64,000 nt of DNA from Rheinheimera maricola (GCF_016918075.2 NZ_JAERPS020000008.1:1-64000), one strand, 5' to 3'; shown: positions 37,460 to 45,997, counted from the first letter of the stretch. Program-made: numbers and translations. The notes: generated from the letters alone by a model not told the origin.

Positions 37460-38034
37460 ATTGCTCTATTCTGGTGCTATATTACTCCCGCCATGGTGCG
37501 GTGGCAGCCTTAGCAGACAAAATCGCCATTGGTGTGCAGCAAGCTGGCGCCGAAGCCCGGGTTCGCTGTATCCCACCACTGGAGCAACAACATAGCAGCC
37601 GGCACAGCATTGTCAGCATCAACGAACTAAGCCAATGTGATGGCCTGGCATTTGGTAGCCCGGTACGGTTTGGCAATATGGTCGCCGATGCTAAAGCATT
37701 TTGGGATAGCACCACTAGCCTGTGGTTAAAAGGCGAGCTTATTGATAAGCCGGCCGGCGTCTTTACCTCATCCGGTAGTATGCACGGCGGTAATGAAACC
37801 ACACTCTTGAGTATGAGCTTGCCGTTACTGCATCATGGCATGTTGCTCACGGGCATACCTTATAGCGAGCCTGAACTGCACCAAACTCAAACTGGAGGCA
37901 CGCCTTATGGCCCCAGTCATGTCAGTGGCCATCACGCGGACACCAAGCTTAGTGTCGACGAACAGCGTTTGGCTATCGGCTTTGGTAAACGTCTGGCACT
38001 TCTAAGCCAGAAACTAAAACAACACAAGGTATAA
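37456..38034 (+). CDS. wrbA: WrbA-family flavodoxin-like NAD(P)H:quinone oxidoreductase
   Basis: 192 residues. The FMN phosphate-binding loop Y-Y-S-R-H-G-A-V, then G-S-P-V-R-F-G-N-M and F-T-S-S-G-S-M-H-G-G match WrbA. The late G-G-T-P-Y-G-P segment is typical of the family. Two-electron quinone reduction avoids semiquinones. ATGA overlap with arsC and a 2-base gap to DUF2069 indicate an operon. Confidence 0.92.
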   Translation: MNCSILVLYYSRHGAVAALADKIAIGVQQAGAEARVRCIPPLEQQHSSRHSIVSINELSQCDGLAFGSPVRFGNMVADAKAFWDSTTSLWLKGELIDKPAGVFTSSGSMHGGNETTLLSMSLPLLHHGMLLTGIPYSEPELHQTQTGGTPYGPSHVSGHHADTKLSVDEQRLAIGFGKRLALLSQKLKQHKV

Positions 38035-38036
38035 CC

Positions 38037-38456
38037 ATGGTTCACAGCAGTTCAGTTCCAATGGCGTTAAATACGGTACGTTATCTATTACTGGGTCGAT
38101 TGGGCTTTTTTGGTTTGTGGCTACTGCAGCCACTTTGGATCCTCTGGCTAGCGCCGCCGCAACTGGGTAGCCCTTACGTTTTGCTAGGTTTATTGTGGCT
38201 GCCGTTATGGCTACCGTTTTATGGCATTGTCAAAGGCCACGCCTACACTATGGCCTGGGCTAATTTTATTGTGATGATATATTTTTTGCACAGCTTAACT
38301 AATCTTTGGGTAAGCACTGGTGCGCATAGAATGTTATCGCTGCTCGAGTTGGTATTGGCTTGCATGATGTTTATCGGTTGCACTTACTATGCCCGCTACC
38401 GAGGCCAGGAGCTTGGGCTGAAAATTCCTAAACTTAAAGATGATCCCAGGCCTTAA
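38037..38456 (+). CDS. DUF2069 membrane protein
   Basis: 139 residues with about four transmembrane helices (residues roughly 13-33, 43-62, 70-90 and 98-118) and a charged C-terminal tail. Fits DUF2069 (YfgG/YchE-like neighbourhood member), which follows wrbA-type genes in gammaproteobacteria. Function unknown. Ends overlapping the convergent binding-protein gene by 4 bases. Confidence 0.8.
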   Translation: MVHSSSVPMALNTVRYLLLGRLGFFGLWLLQPLWILWLAPPQLGSPYVLLGLLWLPLWLPFYGIVKGHAYTMAWANFIVMIYFLHSLTNLWVSTGAHRMLSLLELVLACMMFIGCTYYARYRGQELGLKIPKLKDDPRP

Positions 38457-39202
38457 TCCCGGGCTGAGCGCCCCATATAAAACGCTAACTGTCGTGCAAT
38501 AAAACCTGACTGCACCAACTGCCGGAACTGCTGCTTTAACTCAGCAGCAGCATCCATATCATATCGGCTTAAAGCACAATATACAGCCGGCGGCTCTGAC
38601 CACAATGGATCCGCGGCTAACTGCAGATCACCGGCAGTTTTCTGGTAAAAGTGATAAGACAAATCTACTGTCATCACCACATCTAAACGTCCCTGCAGCA
38701 GCCGTTGCAAATTACTTTCCAGTGAATGCGCATCATCACGTATCACATCCCCGGAGCGAAATACCTGCTCAAGTTCCGGGTAAGTAAAACCCCAGGTCGT
38801 TCCAACCCGCTTACCAGCAAGATATTGAATGCCCGTTAGCGGTGCACTATCATGCCGGCGTATGAGTAATTGTTGTGTGGTAAACAGCGCGTCAGTCCAT
38901 AATAACTGTTCCGCTGCAGTAACCCAGTCGGGATTTAAAAAACAGCCGAGTTCAGCTTTACCCTCAAGCAACCAGGGCTCGACCCGGGTACGCGGTAAAT
39001 TTAAATAATGCACAGGCCGGCCCAACTGGCGGCCCAGCTCATCAATAATATCTTTACTTAAACCGGCTTGCAGCGAAGCATCGGCAGCAAAGATGGCATA
39101 AGGCGCTGTGTTGCTGTCACTGACAATTGCCCGCAGTGGCTTGGGCTCCTGCGCTAAAACTGCCGCCGAGCACAACATCAACATCAACGTAACTACTCGC
39201 AT
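38453..39202 (-). CDS. Periplasmic amino-acid-type substrate-binding protein
   Basis: 249 residues with a signal peptide (M-R-V-V-T-L-M-L-M-L-C-S-A-A-V-L-A). SBP_bac_3 fold: S-D-S-N-T-A-P-Y opening, K-D-I-I-D-E-L-G-R near residue 50, G-K-R-V-G-T-T-W-G-F-T at the hinge. No permease or ATPase is adjacent, so it may be an orphan receptor-like protein, a pattern frequent in Shewanella-type genomes, where such proteins may feed sensors instead of ABC transporters. Confidence 0.82.
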   Translation of the reverse strand: MRVVTLMLMLCSAAVLAQEPKPLRAIVSDSNTAPYAIFAADASLQAGLSKDIIDELGRQLGRPVHYLNLPRTRVEPWLLEGKAELGCFLNPDWVTAAEQLLWTDALFTTQQLLIRRHDSAPLTGIQYLAGKRVGTTWGFTYPELEQVFRSGDVIRDDAHSLESNLQRLLQGRLDVVMTVDLSYHFYQKTAGDLQLAADPLWSEPPAVYCALSRYDMDAAAELKQQFRQLVQSGFIARQLAFYMGRSARD

Positions 39203-39258
39203 AATCGCCCTTTAAGCACAGAACCCCATCAATGTAGTTTAACAAGCCCTAATACAGC

Positions 39259-40449
39259 CTAGTCACTTTCTTCCAGCCATTCCACCTTTTCTATCTGGCT
39301 AAAACGACTACTTATCTTAGTGGCCGAGGTATGAATTTGTTTTACATCTACGGCGGCCTGGTCAATATGCTTGGCAAGGTTGTCAAAACGACCACGAAAA
39401 CGGTCGAAGTCTTCGGCTAACTTAACCAGATGTTGCTGAATTAAATGCACCTGACGCTGGGTTGCATCATCTTTTAATACACTACGTGCTGTAGTCAGCA
39501 CTGCCATCAATGTTGTTGGTGACGTTAACCACACCCGTCTCCGATATGCCTCTTCAACAATATCGGCATGATAGGCATGTAATTCAGCGAAAATAGCTTC
39601 AGCCGGCAAAAACATAATGGCGCCATCAGCAGTTTCGTTGGCAATTATGTATTTGTCAGCAATATCATTAATATGCTTTTTAATATCCAGCTTAAATTGC
39701 CGCTGAGCCTGTTTACGCTCATCAGTTGATAGCTGCACATCTGTCATCTTTTTATAGCTTTCCAGCGGAAACTTAGCATCTATAGCAATATCACCGCTGG
39801 GTTTGGGTAAAAACAGCATACAATCGGCAATGCGGCCATTGCTCAGCGTGTGCTGTATAGAGAAGTGCTGTTCGGGTAACACATTGCGGATAAGTGCAGT
39901 TAACTGCACCTCACCAAAGGCACCACGAGAACGTTTATCGGCCAGAACTTCCTGCAAACTCACGACATTGGTAGATAACTCAGTAATTTTTTTCTGCGCA
40001 TCATCAATCAGCGCTAACCGCTTTACAATGTCGGTGAAGGTTTGGTTGGTTTTTTCAAACCCCTCACTTAAACGCTTCTCGACCTGGCCGGCAATGTCTT
40101 TTAAACGCTGATCGATACTCACCGTAAGCTGTTTAACCTGCTCAGCCAATATGGCTGCTTGCTGCTGTAAATTCTTGCTTAGCTCAAACCGAGCTGATTG
40201 CTGAGTGTCAGTTATTTTTTGTAGCAGCTGCAGTAAATGTTCCTGTTGTTGCTGTTGTAGCTGCTGGCGCTGTTGATGTAACTGTTCAAGCAACTGCTGC
40301 TGTAGTTGCCCTTGTTGCTGCACTTGCTCTAATCTAAACTGCGCCAGTTGCGCGCCCACGTCTGCACGACGCAGCAGTAACCATACTAATAGCAACCCAT
40401 TTAACGCTAATAAACCGGTAAGCAAAAAAAACCAATATTCTGTCGTCAT
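39259..40449 (-). CDS. rmuC: DNA recombination protein RmuC
   Basis: 396 residues. A transmembrane helix near the N terminus (residues 5-25), a long glutamine-rich coiled coil (residues 30-110) and the RmuC domain with G-A-F-G-E-V-Q-L, D-C-M-L-F-L-P, I-D-A-K-F-P-L-E-S-Y and E-A-I-F-A-E-L-H. It limits inversions at short inverted repeats in E. coli. Divergent from the Lon-N gene. Confidence 0.94.
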   Translation of the reverse strand: MTTEYWFFLLTGLLALNGLLLVWLLLRRADVGAQLAQFRLEQVQQQGQLQQQLLEQLHQQRQQLQQQQQEHLLQLLQKITDTQQSARFELSKNLQQQAAILAEQVKQLTVSIDQRLKDIAGQVEKRLSEGFEKTNQTFTDIVKRLALIDDAQKKITELSTNVVSLQEVLADKRSRGAFGEVQLTALIRNVLPEQHFSIQHTLSNGRIADCMLFLPKPSGDIAIDAKFPLESYKKMTDVQLSTDERKQAQRQFKLDIKKHINDIADKYIIANETADGAIMFLPAEAIFAELHAYHADIVEEAYRRRVWLTSPTTLMAVLTTARSVLKDDATQRQVHLIQQHLVKLAEDFDRFRGRFDNLAKHIDQAAVDVKQIHTSATKISSRFSQIEKVEWLEESD

Positions 40450-40526
40450 AAAACTCCTGTGGCAGCAATCCAGTGCCAGACACCCTGCGTATAAAGAGCC
40501 AACTATACAACTTTATCAGCAGTACA

Positions 40527-41105
40527 ATGAAACAACTGGCATTATTTCCGTTAAACAGCTTTATCTTACCTGAGGGGCGCATGCGGTTGCGCGTGTTTGA
40601 ACCCCGCTATGTACGATTGGTTACAGAGGCAAGTGCCGGCAAACGCGATTTCGCCATGGCTCAGGTTAACCCCTACGTTAGCCAAACACACCCCGACCGC
40701 ATACTACCGCTGGCAACCAAGGTGCAGATTGAAGATTTTGAGCAATTGGATCATGGCTTGTTAGGCATTACCATAGCCGGAGTAGAGAAAGTAAAAATTG
40801 TTAAACGTTGGCAGGAAGCAGATCAATTACATATTGCCGACGTCGAACAGCTTGATAGCTGGCCAGATGTCGACCTAACGGCGGAATATCAACCGCTGGT
40901 GCAGCAGCTTCAAAAGCTATTGCAGCAGTACCCCGCATTACAGCAGTTGTATCCCTACCCTAAATACAGCAATGCAACCTGGCTGGCCTCACGCTATCTG
41001 GAGATTTTACCAATGCAACCGGCACTAAGGCAGCAACTGGCATTGCAGAGTAGCCCAGCACCCTGTCTGGACAGTTTGCAAGCCTGGATGTCACATCAAG
41101 CCTGA
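40527..41105 (+). CDS. LON N-terminal domain protein
   Basis: 192 residues from ATG 40527. The opening L-A-L-F-P-L-N-S-F-I-L-P-E-G, R-V-F-E-P-R-Y, and the A-x-V-x-x-F-E-Q-L-D-H-G-L-L-G-I segments match the LON substrate-binding (PUA-like) domain found without protease domain in Proteobacteria. It has no catalytic part. An earlier start at 40473 adds 18 residues before the domain. Function unknown. Ends overlapping the convergent NTF2-like gene. Confidence 0.85.
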   Translation: MKQLALFPLNSFILPEGRMRLRVFEPRYVRLVTEASAGKRDFAMAQVNPYVSQTHPDRILPLATKVQIEDFEQLDHGLLGITIAGVEKVKIVKRWQEADQLHIADVEQLDSWPDVDLTAEYQPLVQQLQKLLQQYPALQQLYPYPKYSNATWLASRYLEILPMQPALRQQLALQSSPAPCLDSLQAWMSHQA

Positions 41106-41506
41106 CTAGCTGCTACGCGGTTATAGGCGGCTTGTTCGTCGTCAATAATAATCGACACCACCTGCCACTGCGTATCACATTTCTGTAAGGTGTAGGAGGT
41201 ATGGCAAGTAAACAAAACTTTGCCATTGCCAGCATAAAAGCGCCAATACAGGCTGGAAAACTGCATCTGTTCAGACAACCGTAACTGATGTTGTAGTACG
41301 AAATCGACATTCACAACACCTAAATCGCGATACTTTTCTACAGTAGTGAGTACATGCTGGCGTAAACTATCGCTATCTATCAGTAAGGTTTTTTGTTCAC
41401 CAGCCAACAATAAACTGGGGGTAGCAACCAGCTGCTCAAAGCTAGCCAAGTCGCCGGAAATATATGCCTGGGCATAGTCCTGAAAAAAACGCTCTACTGT
41501 TTGCAT
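41096..41506 (-). CDS. NTF2-like fold hypothetical protein
   Basis: 136 residues, cytosolic. Opening V-E-R-F-F-Q-D-Y-A-Q-A-Y-I-S-G-D and later Y-W-R-F-Y-A-G-N-G-K-V-L-F are typical of DUF4440/SnoaL-like proteins; no catalytic residues identified. Directly adjacent (no gap) to queE on the same strand, so likely co-transcribed. The queE link has no obvious functional explanation. Confidence 0.72.
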   Translation of the reverse strand: MQTVERFFQDYAQAYISGDLASFEQLVATPSLLLAGEQKTLLIDSDSLRQHVLTTVEKYRDLGVVNVDFVLQHQLRLSEQMQFSSLYWRFYAGNGKVLFTCHTSYTLQKCDTQWQVVSIIIDDEQAAYNRVAASQA

Positions 41507-42172
41507 TTAGCTGATCCCTAAATATTTATGCACCTGCACACTTAAACGCCAGTTATGTTGTTTGCACAGGGCAATAGCCAACTCGGTGGCACGGCGCTGC
41601 TGGCTTATTGGCTGTAAGTAAATTAGCTTAGCTGTGGTATCAGTATGTTGCAATAACTGCAACAGCTCGTCGATATGCTTTTGCATGGCAACCGGGTGTT
41701 TTATCTCATTCGCTCTGTCCAGTGCACTTTGCAGCATTTTATAGCCTCCAGCCATATTCACTTTCGGTGATACCGTAACCCAGGTTTGCGCCGGGGCTTT
41801 AATGGTAAAGGTGCCACTGGTTTCAATTTGCGTGCTGTAGCCTTTACTGTGCAGCACTTCACACAGCGGATTAAGATCATACATACAAGGCTCACCACCG
41901 GTAATCACCACATGTTTGGCCTGATAGCCTTCACGGCTAAACAATGCCATCAAATCCTCAGCGCTTACACCAGCCCAGTGCTCTGTCTCTGAGGTTTTAA
42001 TCACGATATCGCCAAGCGGCTGTCGCAGCTCGTCTTTAATTTCCCAGGTGTGCTTGGTATCACACCAGCTGCAGCCTACCGGGCAGCCTTGCAAGCGAAT
42101 AAAAATGGCTGGCGCGCCAGTAAAACTGCCCTCGCCCTGAATAGTTTCGAAAACCTCGTTAACTTTATACAC
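41507..42172 (-). CDS. queE: 7-carboxy-7-deazaguanine synthase QueE
   Basis: 221 residues, starting with GTG at 42172. Radical-SAM enzyme with the C-x3-C-x2-C cluster motif (G-C-P-V-G-C-S-W-C) near residue 30, in the segment R-L-Q-G-C. It makes the pyrrolopyrimidine ring of queuosine from 6-carboxytetrahydropterin; QueC converts the product to preQ0. Divergent from queC. Confidence 0.95.
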   Translation of the reverse strand: MYKVNEVFETIQGEGSFTGAPAIFIRLQGCPVGCSWCDTKHTWEIKDELRQPLGDIVIKTSETEHWAGVSAEDLMALFSREGYQAKHVVITGGEPCMYDLNPLCEVLHSKGYSTQIETSGTFTIKAPAQTWVTVSPKVNMAGGYKMLQSALDRANEIKHPVAMQKHIDELLQLLQHTDTTAKLIYLQPISQQRRATELAIALCKQHNWRLSVQVHKYLGIS

Positions 42173-42284
42173 TCTGTGCTTTGCCCTTTAGCCCGCGGCT
42201 GATTTACTGTACAATGCGCGCCCCGCAATGCTTAGCGGGCCATGTCGCGAAATTTGAGCTGTATTATACAAGAGAGAGCCTGCT

Positions 42285-42941
42285 ATGCCGAACAAAGTTG
42301 TGGTGATTTATTCCGGTGGGATGGACTCCTTCACCGTGTTACACAAAGCGGTGCAGGCCGGTCATGATGTTTATGCGCTGTCGTTTAACTACGGCCAGCG
42401 CCATGTGAAAGAGCTCGAATGCGCCGCACAGGTGTGTCAGGAGCTGGGCATCAAGCATAAAATTGTCGATATTTCCGCCATAAACCAGCTGTTAGCCGGC
42501 TCATCACTTACCGACAATATCGATATCCCGGAAGGCCATTATGCCGCCGAAAATATGAAATCGACCGTGGTACCCAACCGCAATATGATTCTATTGTCAT
42601 TAGCGGTGGGCTATGCCGTGTCTATTGGTGCCAATCAGGTATATTACGGCGCACACAGCGGCGATCACTTTATTTACCCCGATTGCCGGCCGGAATTTGT
42701 GCAAAAAATGCATGACGTTTGTCAAATAGCTAACTACGAGCCGGTCGATATTATCAGCCCGTACTTAGCGCAAACTAAAATTGAAATTCTCGCCGATGGC
42801 CTGGCCATGGCTCTGGATTACAGCAAAACCTGGACTTGCTACAACGGCCGCGAAAAAGCCTGCGGTAAATGCGGTTCCTGTCAGGAGCGCCTTGAAGCCT
42901 TTACGCTGAATAACACCACTGACCCGCTACCTTACGAATAA
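42285..42941 (+). CDS. queC: 7-cyano-7-deazaguanine synthase QueC
   Basis: 218 residues. PP-loop ATPase motif S-G-G-M-D-S near residue 12 and the C-terminal zinc cluster of four cysteines in [16 protein letters not shown]. It converts 7-carboxy-7-deazaguanine to preQ0. Followed by a strong terminator. The divergent queE/queC arrangement shares one 112-base promoter region; no preQ1 riboswitch was found in it. Confidence 0.97.
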   Translation: MPNKVVVIYSGGMDSFTVLHKAVQAGHDVYALSFNYGQRHVKELECAAQVCQELGIKHKIVDISAINQLLAGSSLTDNIDIPEGHYAAENMKSTVVPNRNMILLSLAVGYAVSIGANQVYYGAHSGDHFIYPDCRPEFVQKMHDVCQIANYEPVDIISPYLAQTKIEILADGLAMALDYSKTWTCYNGREKACGKCGSCQERLEAFTLNNTTDPLPYE

Positions 42942-42960
42942 CGGCTATCCATCCAAAAAC

Positions 42961-42985
42961 ACCCTGATAAATCAGGGCGTTTTTG
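42961..42985 (+). terminator. Terminator of queC
   Basis: CCCTGA-TAAA-TCAGGG (42962-42977, which can also pair as 7 bp with an AA loop) is followed by CGTTTTTG. Confidence 0.88.
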
Positions 42986-42995
42986 TTACTTTATG

Positions 42996-43197
42996 CTACA
43001 GCGTAACTCCTGCGCAGGAAACGGCTTGCTCTAAGTCAACCGTTGACGGCATGGATGCTGACAAATTCGCCGGGATCGAATTTGAACAGCTGTGCTGGTC
43101 CGCAGGATAAACTTCATGGATGAAGTTTATAGTCGAGCCCCCAGGGATGGGTTCACGGCGCGTTGACGTGAGCAAACCGATTTCTGCCGGCACCGAC
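42996..43197. repeat. Hairpin-rich intergenic element with CATGGATG loops (dispersed-repeat candidate)
   Basis: A 200-base block of at least four perfect small inverted repeats: CCTGCGCAGG (43009-43018), GCATGGATGC (43049-43058), CAAATTCG with CGAATTTG 7 bases apart (43062-43084) and TAAACTTCAT-GG-ATGAAGTTTA (43108-43129), then a block beginning GAGCCCCCAGGGATGGG. It ends at the lysC stop. The composition and repeated CATGGATG/AGGGATG theme look like an intergenic repeat family I recall from marine gammaproteobacteria, but copy number cannot be seen in one window. Confidence 0.55.
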
Positions 43198-44550
43198 TCA
43201 TGCTGCACTAAACAAGCTTTGGTGCAGCTGTTTTACTACGCCTGGCGCATCGGCGTCCTGCACTAAAAAGCATAGGTTATGCTTAGAGGCACCGTGGCAA
43301 ATCAGCCGCATATTAATGCGCTCCAGCGTACTAAATAAATCGCCGGTAATGCCTTTACTGCTGTGTAAATGATTGCCGATAACGGCAATCAGGCTTAAGC
43401 CCTGCTCTACTGCTACTTCACAAAAACTGCGCAGTTCTGCCAGGGCCGGTTCTACCGAAGCACTAAAGGCGCTGGTCATGCCGCCTTCGTCCAGGGTTAA
43501 GGCCACGCTGATTTCTGAGGTAGTCACTAAATCTACTGATATTTGATGCCGGCTTAAAATATCAAACACCCGGGTTAAAAAACCGGCAGCGTGCAACATG
43601 GCCGGGCTTTTTACTGTGATAAGCGTTTGCGACTTTCTCAGCGCAATAGCCCGGTACGGCGGCCGTTCTTTTACCTCTTTGGCAATCCAGGTACCACCGG
43701 CTTGTGGCTCACGGCTGGAACCGACAAAGACTCCGATATTGCAGCGCATTGCCGGTATTAATGTAGCAGGATGCAATACTTTAGCGCCAAAGGTAGCCAT
43801 TTCGGCCGCTTCATCAAAGCTGATTTCTTTAATGCAGCGTGCTTGTTCAGTTAAGCGCGGATCAGTAGTAAAAATGCCTACCACGTCAGTCCATATCTGG
43901 ACTACCGACGCGCTTAACGCTTCGCCCAGCAGCGCAGCGCTGTAATCTGAGCCCCCACGGCCCAAGGTCGTGGTTTGGCCCACGTCGTCAGCACCAATAA
44001 AGCCCTGGGTTACTACGACATTGTCGGCCAGTAACGGCTGTAAGTGTATCGCGCACAACTCGCTGATCTGTTGGATGTGTGGCTCACCTTTACCAAAGCG
44101 ACTGTCGGTGCGCATAACGCGGCGGGCATCAAAACATAAACCGGCCGCCCCGCGCTCACGCAGCACTTGCGCAAATAACACCGAGCTTAAACGCTCGCCA
44201 AAGGATTGAATTTCATCTTTGTGCGCCGCACTATACACCGCACCGCTTTGCTCTATCAGCGCTTTGAGTGCCGCCAGTAACTGCGCGATATCCGCTGCTA
44301 CTATGTCAGGCTGCTGCAAGCGGTTTAATACTGCCAGCGTAATACGTTCAATGCCCTGATAGCAGGCATAGCGCTCGGTAACATCAGTATGTTTGGTAAT
44401 ATCGACCAACAGATTAGTAACGCCGGAACTGGCGCTTACCACTACTAAACGAATGGCGGGTTCTGCGAGAATAATGTCGGCACAGCGCGACATCGCATCG
44501 AAGTCTGCGACACTGGTGCCGCCGAATTTTGCAACAATAAGATTGGACAA
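43198..44550 (-). CDS. lysC: Aspartate kinase III (lysine-sensitive)
   Basis: 450 residues (449 in E. coli LysC). Start is TTG 44550 after AAGGAGAGG. The kinase domain opens V-A-K-F-G-G-T-S-V-A-D; the C-terminal half carries two ACT domains (S-V-D-L-V-T-T-S-E and V-A-V-E-Q-G-L-S-L-I-A-V-I-G-N). It phosphorylates aspartate at the head of the lysine/methionine/threonine pathways; dapA and dapE lie elsewhere in this window. Expression is probably lysine-controlled through the riboswitch directly upstream. Confidence 0.95.
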   Translation of the reverse strand: MSNLIVAKFGGTSVADFDAMSRCADIILAEPAIRLVVVSASSGVTNLLVDITKHTDVTERYACYQGIERITLAVLNRLQQPDIVAADIAQLLAALKALIEQSGAVYSAAHKDEIQSFGERLSSVLFAQVLRERGAAGLCFDARRVMRTDSRFGKGEPHIQQISELCAIHLQPLLADNVVVTQGFIGADDVGQTTTLGRGGSDYSAALLGEALSASVVQIWTDVVGIFTTDPRLTEQARCIKEISFDEAAEMATFGAKVLHPATLIPAMRCNIGVFVGSSREPQAGGTWIAKEVKERPPYRAIALRKSQTLITVKSPAMLHAAGFLTRVFDILSRHQISVDLVTTSEISVALTLDEGGMTSAFSASVEPALAELRSFCEVAVEQGLSLIAVIGNHLHSSKGITGDLFSTLERINMRLICHGASKHNLCFLVQDADAPGVVKQLHQSLFSAA

Positions 44551-44660
44551 GGGTGCCTCTCCTTATAAAACATAATAAGCAGAGCATGGCATTTGCTAAC
44601 AGCAAAACGAGAATGAAACAGACTACTTCTGTAATTTCTGTAAACTGTAGTTAACAAAGG

Positions 44661-44826
44661 CCAGAAGCTCTCCACCGAAATTCAGGTGACAGTCGTAAGG
44701 ATTCAGCCTTAACGACCGGGATAAGCAGCTCTATAACTGGTTTATCCCTCGGCGTTAGTCCCCCTTATTCAGGCTACGATGTATAGACATCTATCCTGAA
44801 CTACCTGGCTAACGCACCTCTTCTGG
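44661..44826 (-). ncRNA. Lysine riboswitch aptamer (L box)
   Basis: On the minus strand, P1 is CCAGAAG (44826-44820) pairing with CTTCTGG (44667-44661), about 165 nt, the L-box size. Conserved elements inside: AGAGGTGCG, GACTAACGCC, and the late GACTGTCACCTG. It lies 110 bases upstream of lysC on the same strand. No obvious terminator with U tract follows P1; the AAGGAG Shine-Dalgarno could be sequestered by a CCTTT after P1, so translational control is the more likely mode. The aptamer identity is established knowledge plus motif match; the mechanism is inference. Confidence 0.85.
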
Positions 44827-44830
44827 TCTA

Positions 44831-44942
44831 TCAGATATGATTGACGGGCGACACCTTATCCTGTTTTGGCCTCTCAGGCAATAGCCTTTTAGCCGTCTAA
44901 ACAGTTATTTATTTAGGTGACACCAACAGCAATCGCTGCCTG
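44831..44942 (-). other. Structured leader upstream of the lysine aptamer
   Basis: Minus-strand sequence between the likely lysC promoter and the L box folds on paper: GACGG (44897-44893) pairs with CCGTC (44847-44843), enclosing GCCT-GAG-AGGC (44879-44869); the motif GGTGTC occurs twice, once as GGTGTCACC. It is not part of the L-box consensus as I know it. No open frame or known riboswitch was recognised. Confidence 0.4.
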
Positions 44943-44944
44943 CG

Positions 44945-44975
44945 CTTATAAAACTGCGCTATGGTAGCGGTTTAA
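44945..44975 (-). promoter_or_regulatory. Weak candidate lysC promoter
   Basis: Minus strand TTAAAC (44970-44975) and TATAAG (44945-44950), spaced 19 bases (18 if the -10 is taken one base earlier, TTATAA). Long spacing makes it a weak match, but its position gives a 390-nt leader that includes the riboswitch. Confidence 0.3.
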
Positions 44976-45007
44976 GCTGAACAAATCCTTAGCAACTATG
45001 AAATAAA

Positions 45008-45277
45008 TCAGTAGTTACGGTTAATTTTTTTAAGCTGTGCCACAAAGGCATCCATATCAGCTTCATTAGCCGCATCACTGTGCCACTTATTGTGAAAGCC
45101 CAGTGTTAACTGCACCTTGCCATCACTGAAATACACTTCATAGCCGTCAAAACCGGAATTTACCGTTATGCCATCCAACACAAAGCCGGCACCCAATTCA
45201 TTGTTAACAGCGTTGCCGTGTTTTTCTATTTTGCCAAACACGCTAAGGAGAAATTTACCATCTAATTCGTTCTGCAT
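45008..45277 (-). CDS. DUF3081 family protein
   Basis: 89 residues, cytosolic and acidic-to-neutral. The N terminus (Q-N-E-L-D-x-K-F-L-L-x-V-F-x-K-I), G-F-V-L-D-G-I-T, and L-T-L-G-F-H-N-K-W-H-S-D resemble DUF3081, a small family of Shewanella/Vibrio. No function known. It lies upstream of the lysC leader on the same strand, but a promoter candidate between them suggests separate transcription. Confidence 0.75.
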   Translation of the reverse strand: MQNELDGKFLLSVFGKIEKHGNAVNNELGAGFVLDGITVNSGFDGYEVYFSDGKVQLTLGFHNKWHSDAANEADMDAFVAQLKKINRNY

Positions 45278-45382
45278 TTGTCATGCTCCTGTTTCATTAG
45301 TCTGTGCGTAACACCGGTTTGCAGCGAATACGTACAAAGGTTATAGTCCGGCGCAGCTATATAAAAACAATAAGGAAAATAT

Positions 45383-45997
45383 ATGCAACCGACCTTGCTC
45401 TCAACCACTATTGCACTGAGTTTCTCCCTGGTTGCTTTAGCCACTTCCGCCGCTGATGTTGTGCAGCCAGCACCGCTGGTGTCAATTGCCAGCCACGATG
45501 CCTATTTTGATAATTTGCGCGCACTCTGCGGTAAGGCCTTTGAGGGCACAGTGGTAATGGACAACCCAAAAAGTGACGGCTTTGACGCCCGGCTAGTTAT
45601 GCATGTACGTCACTGTACAGACAGTCAATTACAGATCCCGTTCCATGTTGGTGACAATCATTCCCGCACCTGGATCATCACTAAAACCGGCTCTGGCCTG
45701 AGTTTAAAGCATGACCATCGTAATAAAGATGGTAGCCATGATGCCTCCACTATGTATGGCGGCCATACGCTGGATGCCGGCTGGCCGACAGTGCAGAGCT
45801 TTCCGGCCGACCAATACTCGAAAGAATTATTTGCCCGTTTAGGCAACCCACAATCTAATGGCAATACCTGGCAAATGTATATTTATCCTAAAACCTTTAG
45901 CTATCGGCTGGTACGCGACGGTCGTGAGTTTCGCGTTGACTTTGATTTAACCAAACCGGTGGCATTACCGCCGACGCCTTGGGGTTATAAAGACTAA
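45383..45997 (+). CDS. Secreted hypothetical protein
   Basis: 204 residues with a signal peptide (M-Q-P-T-L-L-S-T-T-I-A-L-S-F-S-L-V-A-L-A, cleavage near S-A-A). The mature part has two cysteines (L-C-G-K-A-F-E-G-T-V-V-M and V-R-H-C-T), likely a disulfide, and a H-D-H-R-N-K-D-G-S-H-D segment followed by M-Y-G-G-H-T and a late W-G-Y-K-D end. I recognise no named family. Histidine-rich spacing could bind a metal but no catalytic set is clear. Confidence 0.72.
   Translation: MQPTLLSTTIALSFSLVALATSAADVVQPAPLVSIASHDAYFDNLRALCGKAFEGTVVMDNPKSDGFDARLVMHVRHCTDSQLQIPFHVGDNHSRTWIITKTGSGLSLKHDHRNKDGSHDASTMYGGHTLDAGWPTVQSFPADQYSKELFARLGNPQSNGNTWQMYIYPKTFSYRLVRDGREFRVDFDLTKPVALPPTPWGYKD

Noticed and set aside
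42173-42284. preQ1 riboswitch before queC
   Set aside because: The 112-base region has a CCCGC/GCGGG hairpin (about 42222-42240) but no preQ1 consensus; it reads as a shared divergent promoter region.
42996-43208. A 70-codon open frame on the minus strand overlapping the hairpin element
   Set aside because: The stretch is made of palindromes and overlaps the lysC end; an open frame of this length is easily produced by chance in GC-balanced hairpin DNA. No Shine-Dalgarno or family signature.
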